Assembly: GCF_001712755.1 (NCBI RefSeq)
Contig: NZ_MDKC01000011.1
Span: 1 to 64,000, forward strand
DNA length: 64,000 bases
DNA from: Gottfriedia luciferensis
GTDB taxonomy: Bacteria > Bacillota > Bacilli > Bacillales > Bacillaceae_G
Direction: 5' to 3'
Positions 9,901-19,100 of this stretch are shown here, in pieces. Below the pieces are notes generated by a model, which worked only from the letters and a program-made list of their open reading frames with translations, had not been told where the DNA came from and searched no databases. Position numbers and translations under genes: made by a program. The stretch's first letter is position 1. Each line of letters starts with the position of its first letter.

Positions 9901-11090
9901 CTTTTTACAATTGGGGAAGACCAACATTACCATCATATACAGATAAAAATGGAAATTATGATGAGCATCAAATTTTAGTTAGAAGTCAGATTCAGCCTTT
10001 AACTGTTCAATTTTATGGCTTAGACGCAGCGAAAAACGCTACTGCTGATGCTTCTGCGATGCTAAAAGTTGCTTTTGTTAAAAATACTTATCCTTACTTT
10101 TATTTAAAAGCAAATAAAAAAACTGTAACTACGGGAGAATCGGTTAATTACAGTGTTCGTTCGAATAATATTAAAAACTTAAAAACAACAAAAATTACAT
10201 TGCCAGTCGATACTAATTTAGCTGCAATTGAAAATGTTGTTGTAAATGATGCGGTTAAACAATACGGCGATGCACAAGTATCTGTAGAAACTGCACCTTA
10301 TTTCGATAGTGTATTAAATTATACGTTTACATTTACGTATTCTGGTACTAAACCTTTACCAGAAGATTTGAAGTTATTTAATTTCGATATAAAAACACTT
10401 GATAAATATACGCGTTCAACTCCATTCTTATGGCATATAATGGATGCTACAACATTTGATCAATCAAATGTTGAGACAGATAATGTCTATTCTTATATGG
10501 AAGGTTATACGACTAAATCGAAATTTTCAGTACTAGAAGGTTCATTACAATTAGAAGGGACGAAAGATCCATCTACTGGTGAAAAGATTTATTCGATTGA
10601 TCAAAGTCAAATCGGTGCAAAAGTTAAGGTGACTTCATATGATGGGAAAACAGTCGTTGTAGCTCCTATAACATCTAAAGCTGGTAGTTATATTGCTGAA
10701 GGACTTAAAGCAGATAAAAATGCTTATACAATAAAAGTAGATGTACCGGGTCACTTTACAATGCAAAAACAATTATATTTATCGAATGAAGTTCGTGGTG
10801 AAACAGTTGGAAAGAGATTAAGATACTTACTTGAAACAGCATCAGCTGGTGATGTAAATAAAGATAATGTGATCGATATTTTAGATGCAATAGCTGTACA
10901 AACATATTGGGGTACAAATAAAGCATCTGCAGATTTTAACTTTGACAAAGTTGTGGATAAGAAGGATATGGATTTCATCATAAAAAATTATGGATTGAAA
11001 AATCCGACGGTAGCAAATGCACCAAAAGCAAAAACTTCTTATAAAGGTGTTACGTTAGACACTGTATTAAGTCAGTTAGGTTTAGAATAA
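6930..11090 (+). CDS. Secreted S8 protease with cohesin-like and dockerin modules (paralog 1)
   Basis: This 1386-residue Vpr-like subtilase has a signal peptide cleaved near residues 34-35 (TKAAS) and an I9-type propeptide (about 80-180). The catalytic domain has Asp228 (GILDTGIDYNHPD), His279 (EHGTHVAG), Asn375 (AAGNS) and Ser606 (LSGTSMATP), with a PA insert near 435-535. The C-terminal part contains beta-sandwich repeats, then a cohesin-like segment (about 1050-1175, TTGESVNYSVRSNNIKNL). A CarboxypepD-regulatory-like module (about 1185-1300) and a type I dockerin (1306-1355, two calcium loops: DVNKDNVID and DFNFDKVVD) follow. The tail ends KTSYKGVTLDTVLSQLG. No sortase or S-layer motif is present. 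A dockerin on a protease outside a cellulosome is unusual. Start supported by GGGAG 8-12 bases upstream. Confidence 0.92.
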   Translation: MEKKSKVLKSFTVLALTSSFILGSLGHISHNTKAASPRNVDEILANLTSEQRAALHQLSTNEETGLQISSDINLASSNLTSVIVEFNNKPAKIAQIEASVEGQSLSETEASKLVDQDHKTFSNDVEKVLTNENNKKVSYKINRSYKHAFNGVSLSLPANQIKNLLKSKAVKTVWSNETFSIDPPAKAENNGQLKTDEANVANYTPYDGLDRLHSEGYTGKGIKVGILDTGIDYNHPDLKDAYKGGYDFVNNDNDPMETTYADWVNAGKPGTAANYYTEHGTHVAGIIGGRGVANSEYKTVGAAPGSDLYAYRVLGPGGSGTSENIIAAIDRAVQDGMDVINMSLGASINDPLYATSIAVNNAVLSGVTTVVAAGNSGDQMYTLGSPGAAALALTVGASSIALDIYQYAGIQDGKNYTLRQLARNYKDDVTTLKGKTYQLVDVGLANPADFNGKDLNGKIAFIKRGSIALIDKIKNAKAKGAVGVLMYNDETNKAEGAIQAFLGESVDAIPAFSVSNDDGNTIAAAIKAGKTDFTFGDFTKLKTASDELAQFSSRGPSRVNYDIKPEVIAPGVSILSTVPFYVNDKTVNGSKPEDYKYAYERLSGTSMATPYVAGVSALLLQSNRDLNPEDVKSILMNTADPLAKDYSVFEVGSGRVDAYEAIHSNVELEVVDKTPTIINGKQKSIKELTGGMSFGSFGFDNQDIADSRTVILKNRSEKAKTFNVDVKFQTGLRGSKDAAQNNVTLTGPSTVKLNGISQKSFEFNLNFPKAAEKGTYEGYITFTNTQDSTETYQIPFGGRVINEGIDTFKIENPIFSDEGAWPQTSYPDLDFSMNLKSHMKTLDVVLQDPNTGEDLGLVGFFNTLLLNENQTYYVGAAFNTYYYPFTSDPKNPISSDPVKINTGHYKLRLVGSNEKGKTFSAASDFLYEVGTPTITSSFDSLDQKVIEYNESQLDSKGEFLYDFNINVKDPEVEEANRYGINVDQSSNSVVSFYNWGRPTLPSYTDKNGNYDEHQILVRSQIQPLTVQFYGLDAAKNATADASAMLKVAFVKNTYPYFYLKANKKTVTTGESVNYSVRSNNIKNLKTTKITLPVDTNLAAIENVVVNDAVKQYGDAQVSVETAPYFDSVLNYTFTFTYSGTKPLPEDLKLFNFDIKTLDKYTRSTPFLWHIMDATTFDQSNVETDNVYSYMEGYTTKSKFSVLEGSLQLEGTKDPSTGEKIYSIDQSQIGAKVKVTSYDGKTVVVAPITSKAGSYIAEGLKADKNAYTIKVDVPGHFTMQKQLYLSNEVRGETVGKRLRYLLETASAGDVNKDNVIDILDAIAVQTYWGTNKASADFNFDKVVDKKDMDFIIKNYGLKNPTVANAPKAKTSYKGVTLDTVLSQLGLE

Positions 11091-11108
11091 TAAAAATCAA
11101 TTGGAAAG

Positions 11109-11137
11109 GGGAAGTCGTATAGCGGCTTCTCTTTTTT
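11109..11137 (+). terminator. Terminator of protease paralog 1
   Basis: GAAGTCG pairs with CGGCTTC (one G-T pair), followed by six T, 19 bases after the stop. Confidence 0.8.
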
Positions 11138-11352
11138 GATCTGTCTGTTTTAGCACAATAAGCGATATTCATAACCAATTTTTTGGAATATTTTTCAAAA
11201 AATATTTTATCAGAAAAACGTCAGTGTTGATGTGTAAATTATATTAATAAAAGATTTTGGGCACAAAAATACTTCTAAAAGTGTTAGTTCAATTCTTTAG
11301 AATGCAATTAGAAAAAATAAGATTTCGTTATTAAAGTTATATTTTTTTTAAT

Positions 11353-11381
11353 TTTACCAGAAAATTCTGATTACGTATAAT
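11353..11381 (+). promoter_or_regulatory. Sigma-A-type promoter of the protease at 11515
   Basis: TTTACC, 17 bases, TATAAT, nearly identical to the promoters at 6763 and 15973. Just downstream, AGGGAAGGGGA would lie within about ten bases of the mRNA 5' end, as in stabilising leaders such as aprE. The conserved motif AACAATTTCTAT recurs later in all three leaders. Confidence 0.75.
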
Positions 11382-11514
11382 GAAATCATTATATAGGGAA
11401 GGGGATAGAAACGAGTCGTAAATTGATAGATTATGCGTTCGTTTTTAAGGAAATTTGAGGTAAATCGAACAATTTCTATCAAAAAAAACATAATTTTATA
11501 AGGGGATTGGAGAA

Positions 11515-14500
11515 ATGGGGAAAAAGAGTAAATTGTTAAAAAGTTTTTCTGTTTTAGCTTTAACATCTAGTTTTATATTAGGTTCACTTGGACATGTAAC
11601 ACAAAGCACAAAAGCAGCTAGTCCAAGGAATGTAGATGATATTTTGGCAAATTTAACTTCTGAACAAAGAGCGGCCTTAAATCAGCTTTCAACAAACGAA
11701 GAGACTGGTCTTCAAATTTCTAAAGACACTGACTTAAACTCTTCAGATCAAACTAGTGTCATAGTAGAGTTTAATAATAAACCAGCAAAAATTGCTAAAC
11801 TTGAAGCAAGTGTCGAAGGTAAAACTTTATCTGAAACCGATGCTAATAAGCTAGTAGATCAGGATCACGAATCTTTTTCAAATGATGTAGAGAAAGTATT
11901 AACAGGTGATGAAAATAAAAAAATAAATTATAAGATTAACCGCTCCTATAAGCATGCATTTAACGGTGTCTCAATGAGCCTACCAGCAAATCAAATTAAA
12001 AATCTATTAAAATCAAAAGCTGTTAAAACAGTTTGGAGTAACGAAAAATTTTCGATAGACCCTCCAGAAGTAGAAAATGATCAGCTAAAAACTGATGAAG
12101 CTAAAGTAGCAAATTATACTCCATATGACGGCTTAGATCGTTTACACGCAGAGGGTTTTACCGGTAAAGGGATTAAAGTAGGAATTCTTGATACCGGAAT
12201 GGATTATAACCACCCGGATTTAAAGGATGCTTACAAAGGTGGATATGATTTTGTTAATAACGATAATGATCCAATGGAAACAACGTATGCGGATTGGGTG
12301 AAGGCAGGAAAACCTGGATCTCAAAATGGAGCGGACTATTATACTGAACATGGAACACATGTTGCTGGTATTATTGGTGGACGCGGTGTATCAAATAGTG
12401 AGTATAAAACAGTCGGTGCGGCACCTGAAGCGGACCTTTATGCTTACCGAGTACTTGGCCCAGGTGGTGGCGGCACAAGTGATGCGATCATTGCCGGGAT
12501 TGATCGAGCAGTACAAGATGGTATGGATGTCATTAACATGTCGCTAGGAGCAACAATAAATGATCCACTTTTTGCAACTTCTATTGCAGTTAACAATGCC
12601 GTATTAAGTGGAGTTACGACCGTTGTAGCTGCAGGTAATAGTGGCGATAAAATGTTTACGCTTGGATCGCCAGGAGCGGCTGCATTAGCATTAACAGTTG
12701 GAGCGTCTTCAGTTGCAATTGATATTTATCAATACACGGGCGTAAATAATGGTAAAAGTTACAATATAAGACAATTGACGAAAAACTATAAAGATGACCT
12801 AACTTCATTAAAAGGAAAAACTGTACAACTTGTCGATGTAGGACTTGGAGATCCAAGTGGTTATCAAAATAAGGATGTAAAAGGAAAATTTGTGTTCATG
12901 AAACGAGGAGTATATACATTAGACTCTAAAGTTTCATATGCCAAAGCACAAGGTGCTGCGGGTGTTATCATGGCTAACGATGAAACAAACAAGGCAGAGG
13001 GAGCAATTCAGACATTCCTTGGTGAATCAATGAATGCGATTCCTTCATTCTCAGTTTCATTTGATGAGGGCTCAGTAATTTCTGCAGCATTAAAAGATGG
13101 TAAATCAGATTTCACATTTGGTGATTTCAAGAAAATTCAAACCGCATCTGATGATTTAGCTACGTTCAGTTCGAGAGGGCCGAGCCGTGTTAACTACGAT
13201 ATTAAACCGGAAGTAACAGCACCAGGTGTTTCAATTCTTTCAACGGTTCCGTTTTATGTAAATGATCAAAAGGTAGATGGAACACATACAGAAGATTATA
13301 AATATGCATACGCACGCTTATCAGGTACATCAATGGCTACTCCATATGTCGCAGGTGTATCAGCATTATTACTTCAATCAAATAAAGATCTTCAACCAGA
13401 AGATGTAAAGTCGATTTTAATGAATACAGCAGATCCACTATCTAAAAATTATAGCGTATATGAGGTAGGAAGTGGACGAGTAGACGCTTATGAAGCAATT
13501 CATTCAAACGTTGAGTTAGAAGTAAATGATAAAACACCTATGTTTGTGAATGGAAAACAAAAATTAATTACAGAATTAACAGGTGCAATGAGCTTTGGAT
13601 CTTATGGATTTAATGGTGAAGATATTTCAGACTCAAAAACTGTTACATTAAAAAATCGTAGTGAGAAAGCAAAAACATTTGATGTTAATGTTAAATTCCA
13701 AACGGGATTAAGAGGATCAAAAGATGCAGCATCAAATGGCGTAACGTTAGAAGGACCAACTACAGTTAAATTAAATGGAATTAATCAAAAATCAATTAAG
13801 TTTAACTTAAACATTCCTAAAACTGCTGAAAAAGGAACATATGAGGGATATATTATTTTCACGAATTCCTCAGATCCGACTGAAACTTACCAAATTCCAT
13901 TTGGTGGACGTGTTGTAAACGAAGGTATTGATAAGTTTAATATCGAAAATCCAATGTATGGCACAGACACAGCATGGCCAGCAAATGCTTACCCATTTAT
14001 GGATATAACATTTACACTAAAATCACATATGAAGGCGATAGATCTAGTACTACAAGATCCAACTACAGGTGAAGATCTTGGATTAGTAGGAACATTTAAT
14101 GCGATTGCAGTAAATGAAAATCAAGAGTATTATACTCCTGCATTCAATACAATTTATTATCCATTTACAGGTGATTCGAAAAATCCTATTAGTAGTCATC
14201 CAGTATTTGCAAAAACGGGTCACTATAAATTGAGACTAGTTGGTACAAATGAACAAGGGAAAACATTCTCAGCATCGTCTGATTTCATTTATGAACTAGG
14301 AGCACCAACAATGACTTCAAGTTTTGATTCGTTGGATCAAAAAGTAATTGAAGTTAAAGATAGTCAATTTGATTCGAATGGACAATTCCTATATGACTTT
14401 AACATTAACTTACATGATCCAGAAACTGAAGAAGGAACTCGCTTAGGATTACCTGTCGATCAATCAAACAATTCAGTTGTTTCATTTTATAATGACGGAT

Positions 14501-15645
14501 TTCCTACAAATCCAATCAGAACAGATAAAAATGGAAATTACACTGATAAAATTTTAGTGAGAAAACAAGCAGATCCATTAAAAGTTCAGTTTTATGGTTT
14601 TGATGCGGCAAGAAACTTTAATGGTAATGCATCTAATATGTTAAGAGTCGTTTTTGTAGATCAAAATTTACCATACTTCTATGTAAAAGCAAATAAACAA
14701 ACTGTTACAACAGGTGATAGTGTAAACTATACCGTTCGTTCGAATAATGTAAAAAATATAAAAACAACTAAAATTACAATGATAAAAGATAGTTATGCTT
14801 CAGTTGAGAATGTAGTTGTAAATGATGCAGTTAAAAAGTATGGTGATGCACAGGTTAGTGTAGAAAGTACACCAACGAAGTATATTTTTACATTTAATTA
14901 TTTAGGTGATAAAGCATTACCAGAAGACTTACCGTTATTTAATTTTGACCTAAAAACTGCTAACAAATGGACAACAGATAGTATTAACTGGTTTGGTATG
15001 AGTGCAACAACAATTGATCAATCAAATGTTGTAACGAACAATGTTTACGCTTATATGGAAAGTTATAAGGTAAAAACAATGTATTCAAGGTTAGAGGGAG
15101 CATTAAGACCAGAAGCGGCAGTTGATCCAATTAAAGGACTAAATTATGCAATTGATCAAAGTAAAATTGGTGCAAAAGTAACGGTTACCTCTTTTGATGG
15201 GAAAACAGTTGTTGAGTCTCCAGTTACAGATCGATATGGTAGCTATTTAATTGATGGACTGAAAGCTGATATAAATCCTTATACACTGAAAGTTGATGTG
15301 CCAGGTTACTTTACGATGAATCAAAAATTTGAATTGTACAGTGATGTTCGTGGTGAGATCGTTGGAAAACGAATTAGATACAATTTACCAATTGCCGCAG
15401 CTGGAGATACAAATAAAGACAATGTTATCGATATTTTAGATGCTTTAGCTGTGCAAACATATTGGGGTACAAATAAAGCTTCGGCTGACTTTAACTTTGA
15501 TAAAGTCGTAGACGCTAAAGACATGAACTATGTTGTTAAAAACTATGGTTTACAAAATCCAACTGTAGAAAATGCACCTAAAGCGAAAACTTCTTATAAA
15601 GGTGCAACATTAGATACAGTATTAAGTCAGTTAGGTTTACAGTAA
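11515..15645 (+). CDS. Secreted S8 protease with cohesin-like and dockerin modules (paralog 2)
   Basis: This 1376-residue protein aligns end to end with its upstream neighbour. It has a signal peptide, propeptide, Asp226 (GILDTGMDYNHPD), His279, Asn375 and Ser606 (LSGTSMATP), and a PA insert. The cohesin-like segment (around 1050-1165, TTGDSVNYTVRSNNVKN) and regulatory-like module are followed by a dockerin at 1296-1345 (DTNKDNVID and DFNFDKVVD) and the same tail TLDTVLSQLG. Divergence is spread along the length and includes many silent changes, so this is an old tandem duplication rather than an assembly artefact. It has its own promoter and terminator. Substrate preference may differ, because the beta-sandwich region at 830-1050 varies most. 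Confidence 0.92.
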   Translation: MGKKSKLLKSFSVLALTSSFILGSLGHVTQSTKAASPRNVDDILANLTSEQRAALNQLSTNEETGLQISKDTDLNSSDQTSVIVEFNNKPAKIAKLEASVEGKTLSETDANKLVDQDHESFSNDVEKVLTGDENKKINYKINRSYKHAFNGVSMSLPANQIKNLLKSKAVKTVWSNEKFSIDPPEVENDQLKTDEAKVANYTPYDGLDRLHAEGFTGKGIKVGILDTGMDYNHPDLKDAYKGGYDFVNNDNDPMETTYADWVKAGKPGSQNGADYYTEHGTHVAGIIGGRGVSNSEYKTVGAAPEADLYAYRVLGPGGGGTSDAIIAGIDRAVQDGMDVINMSLGATINDPLFATSIAVNNAVLSGVTTVVAAGNSGDKMFTLGSPGAAALALTVGASSVAIDIYQYTGVNNGKSYNIRQLTKNYKDDLTSLKGKTVQLVDVGLGDPSGYQNKDVKGKFVFMKRGVYTLDSKVSYAKAQGAAGVIMANDETNKAEGAIQTFLGESMNAIPSFSVSFDEGSVISAALKDGKSDFTFGDFKKIQTASDDLATFSSRGPSRVNYDIKPEVTAPGVSILSTVPFYVNDQKVDGTHTEDYKYAYARLSGTSMATPYVAGVSALLLQSNKDLQPEDVKSILMNTADPLSKNYSVYEVGSGRVDAYEAIHSNVELEVNDKTPMFVNGKQKLITELTGAMSFGSYGFNGEDISDSKTVTLKNRSEKAKTFDVNVKFQTGLRGSKDAASNGVTLEGPTTVKLNGINQKSIKFNLNIPKTAEKGTYEGYIIFTNSSDPTETYQIPFGGRVVNEGIDKFNIENPMYGTDTAWPANAYPFMDITFTLKSHMKAIDLVLQDPTTGEDLGLVGTFNAIAVNENQEYYTPAFNTIYYPFTGDSKNPISSHPVFAKTGHYKLRLVGTNEQGKTFSASSDFIYELGAPTMTSSFDSLDQKVIEVKDSQFDSNGQFLYDFNINLHDPETEEGTRLGLPVDQSNNSVVSFYNDGFPTNPIRTDKNGNYTDKILVRKQADPLKVQFYGFDAARNFNGNASNMLRVVFVDQNLPYFYVKANKQTVTTGDSVNYTVRSNNVKNIKTTKITMIKDSYASVENVVVNDAVKKYGDAQVSVESTPTKYIFTFNYLGDKALPEDLPLFNFDLKTANKWTTDSINWFGMSATTIDQSNVVTNNVYAYMESYKVKTMYSRLEGALRPEAAVDPIKGLNYAIDQSKIGAKVTVTSFDGKTVVESPVTDRYGSYLIDGLKADINPYTLKVDVPGYFTMNQKFELYSDVRGEIVGKRIRYNLPIAAAGDTNKDNVIDILDALAVQTYWGTNKASADFNFDKVVDAKDMNYVVKNYGLQNPTVENAPKAKTSYKGATLDTVLSQLGLQ

Positions 15646-15678
15646 AGATTTAATATAAGTGTTTGTAATAAACGCAAA

Positions 15679-15711
15679 GGGAAGCTGATCATTTCAGCTT
15701 CTCTTTTTTTT
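15679..15711 (+). terminator. Terminator of protease paralog 2
   Basis: GAAGCTGA-TCAT-TTCAGCTTC hairpin followed by CTCTTTTTTT. The rest of the intergenic stretch to 15970 shows nothing further that I can name. Confidence 0.85.
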
Positions 15712-15972
15712 AAGAGGGTGTAAATCACACTGTAATAGATTACATGAAAGTGTTGCCAATTTAAGGAAATGAGTAGATGCAGCTCTGGCTTAGTTTAAAA
15801 GGCTCGCCAGTCTATGAGGCTACTTTATTTACTATTTAATTATAATCTGCTGATAAATCATGGGTTTTTCTTAACAAAGATACATAAAAGGTAGGATCTA
15901 AAAAGTGATTTAGTATACTTTTTGAATTTAGGAAAAATTAGATTCTCTTATTAATCTTGAATTATTTTTAAT

Positions 15973-16001
15973 TTTACCAGAAAATTCAGATTACGTATAA
16001 T
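15973..16001 (+). promoter_or_regulatory. Sigma-A-type promoter of the protease at 16142
   Basis: TTTACC, 17 bases, TATAAT, third copy of the shared protease promoter. The leader again begins with AGGGAAGGGGA and contains AACAATTTCTAT before the coding start. Confidence 0.75.
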
Positions 16002-16127
16002 TAAGTCAATAAATAGGGAAGGGGAAAGAATTTAGTCGAAATTTGGTAGTGTATTTGTTCGGATCTATTAATTTAAAAAAAATAATGGACTATAACAATT
16101 TCTATCAGTACAGATCAAAAAATATGC

Positions 16128-16133
16128 AGGAGG
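16128..16133 (+). promoter_or_regulatory. Ribosome binding site deciding the start at 16142
   Basis: AGGAGG eight bases before ATG 16142. The reading frame is open upstream to a TTG at 16043, but that codon lacks a site at proper distance and would put 33 residues ahead of the signal peptide. Confidence 0.85.
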
Positions 16134-16141
16134 ACTGGAAA

Positions 16142-19100
16142 ATGGGGAAGAAGTTTACAAACAAAAAAATTGTAAAAAATGCTACTGCTATTACATTAGG
16201 TGTAGGTTTAATTTCTAGTAGTTTTCATGCTTCATATTTTAATTCATCGTCAAAGGTAAAGGCTGCAACATTTGATACGAATGCAGAGTCGATTTTAGCT
16301 AATTTAACACCTGCTCAAAGAGAGGCCTTAACACAGCTTTCGAAGAATGATCAATCGGGATTATTCTTAAATCCTGATGTTAATATAGATAGTTCAGAAG
16401 ATGTTTCTGTAATTGTACAATTCAATCAAAAACCACATAAGGTAGCTGTACTTGAAGCAGCCTTAAAGGGTGAAAGTTTATCAGATAGTGAGGCTAAAAG
16501 TTTAGAAGATGCTGATCATGCAACGTTTGACAAAGACTTGCAAAAGCTATCAAGCGATGATGACACGACATATAAAATAAGTAGAAAATATAAAAATGCT
16601 TTCAATGGAGTCGCATTAAAGATTCCTGCAAATAAAGTTAAATCTCTTTTAAATTCAAAAGCAGTTAAAGCGATTTATAGCAATGAAACTGTTAAGGAAG
16701 ATCTTCCAGTAGAAAAAGCAGAAGATTCAACTAAAACGCAAGGACAAGGAATGGCAGATGAGCGTTCATACCTACAAATCGATAAATTACATCAAGAAGG
16801 CTATACAGGTAAAGGAGTAAAGGTCGCTGTACTGGACACTGGGGTAGATTACAATCATCCGGATATAAAAGGTGCTTATAAAGGTGGATACGATTTCGTT
16901 AATAATGATAATGATCCGATGGAAACAACTTATGATGATTGGGTAAAAGCTGGAAAGCCAGGAGGAAGCTCTGGAGCAGCAAATTATGTAACTGAACACG
17001 GAACACATGTATCCGGAACGATTGTAGGACAAGGAAAAAATACTAGTGAATTTGCAACTACTGGAGTCGCTCCAGATGCTGACCTTTATGTATATCGTGT
17101 ACTTGGACCTGGGGGCAGTGGAACGACGGATGGCATTCTAGCTGGAATTGATCGAGCAGTAGCAGACGGAATGGACATTATGAGTCTTTCTTTAGGTGCT
17201 AATTATAATGACCCAATGTATCCTACTAGTATCGCAATAAACAATGCAGTTTTAAATGGAGTAACAGCAGTTGTTGCAGCTGGAAATGCAGGTAATAAGA
17301 TGTATACCGTAGGAGCACCTGGTACAGCAGCTCTAGCATTAACAGTAGGGGCTAGTAGTGTTCCAATTACGACACTTGGAGGAAAAGGATCGATCGATAA
17401 TGTAACTGCATCATTACTTTTGATGGCAAAAGGCGCAGGGGATGATATTTCAAAATTAAAAGGTGTTACGAATTCGGTTGTAGATGTAAATCTAGGTGAA
17501 GCATACACTGGTAAAGATGTAAAAGGTAAAATTGTTCTAATGAGTCGTGGAACTTATACATTAGATTCTAAAATCTCGGTCGCTAAAGCACAAGGCGCTG
17601 CAGCAGTTCTTTTGTATAATGACAATCCTACTGAAGGACAAATTCCAACCTTCTTAGGAGATGGTGTGAACTTTATCCCAACGTTCTCGTTATCTAACGC
17701 AGATGGACTTGCTTTGAAGAAAAAGCTACAATCAGGATCTTCTAACTTTACATTTACTGATATAGGTGAAGCGAAAACTCAGGGAGATACATTAGCAGAC
17801 TTCAGCTCACGAGGTCCTTCACGTGCAACATATGATATTAAGCCAGAAATTACGGCACCGGGTGTGAGTGTACTTTCAACGGTTCCAAGCTTTATTAATA
17901 GCCCAAATGATCCGACTGATTATAAAAATGCGTATCAAAGAATGTCAGGTACATCGATGGCTACACCATTTACAACTGGTGTCGCAGCTTTATTAAAACA
18001 AGCACAACCTGATTTACAACCAGAAGATATCAAGGCCATTTTAATGAATACTGCTGATTCATTAAGTAAGCCATATAGTGTATTTGAGCAAGGTGCTGGA
18101 CGAATCGATCCTTATAACGCAATTCATTCAACGATTGAAATTAAAGTTAAAGAAAAAACGTCGACTATTATAAATGGAAAAGAAAAACAAATTAATGAGG
18201 ATACAGGTGCATTAAGCTTTGGAAATGTCGCATATAATGGTTCGGACTATTCAGATACACGTTCTGTTACGTTAATGAACAGAGGAGAAAAATCGAAAAC
18301 ATTTGATGTAAAAGTAAATTTCCAATCAAATCTGCGCGGTTCAAAAGATGCACAAGCAAATGGAGTAACTGTTCAAACAGATTCAACAGTTACACTAAAA
18401 GGGATTAGCCAAAAGAAAACAACTATTACCTTGAATATTCCAAAAACAGCAGAAAAAGGGATTTACGAAGGCTATGTAGTGTATACAAACAAAGACAATC
18501 CTTCAGAAACTTACCGAGTTCCATTTGGTGTACACTACGTTGAGCAAGGGTTTAATTACTTTAAACTTTATAAAAAATCAGTGCCTGAATCACTAATTCA
18601 AAGCAGTCAAAAATGGAATCGAACAGATGCTGCTAACTTTAGCTTAAGTTCACATATGAAAACAATTGACGTAGTCATATCGGATGCAAAAACTGGTAAA
18701 GATCTTGGTATTGCTAATTCGTATGATGGAGTAGCATATGATGAAGGTGTTGATAATGTACTTGGTTTCGTATACTGGGGATATTACCACCCATTTACAA
18801 ATGATCCGAATAATCCAATCGGTATGAGAGATGACCAACTTGTCTTACCAAAAGCGGGGCAATATGTATTAAAATTGGTTGGTACAGATGATGACGGAAA
18901 ACAATATACGATCAGTCAAGATTTATTTGTAGATGGTACAAAACCAAAATGGGACGTTCATGTAGAAGGTGAAGTACCTGGAAAACAAATCGTTGAATAT
19001 AAAGATGGACAAACTAAAGTTGGTGTAACAGGGCATATTACAGATGATAATGTTGCTGTAAAACAAGCTGCTGGAATTACTGCTGATCAAACACAAAATC

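Noticed and set aside
16043-16141. Upstream TTG start for the third dockerin protease
   Set aside because: No ribosome site at proper distance. It would place 33 residues before the signal peptide, while AGGAGG precedes ATG 16142.
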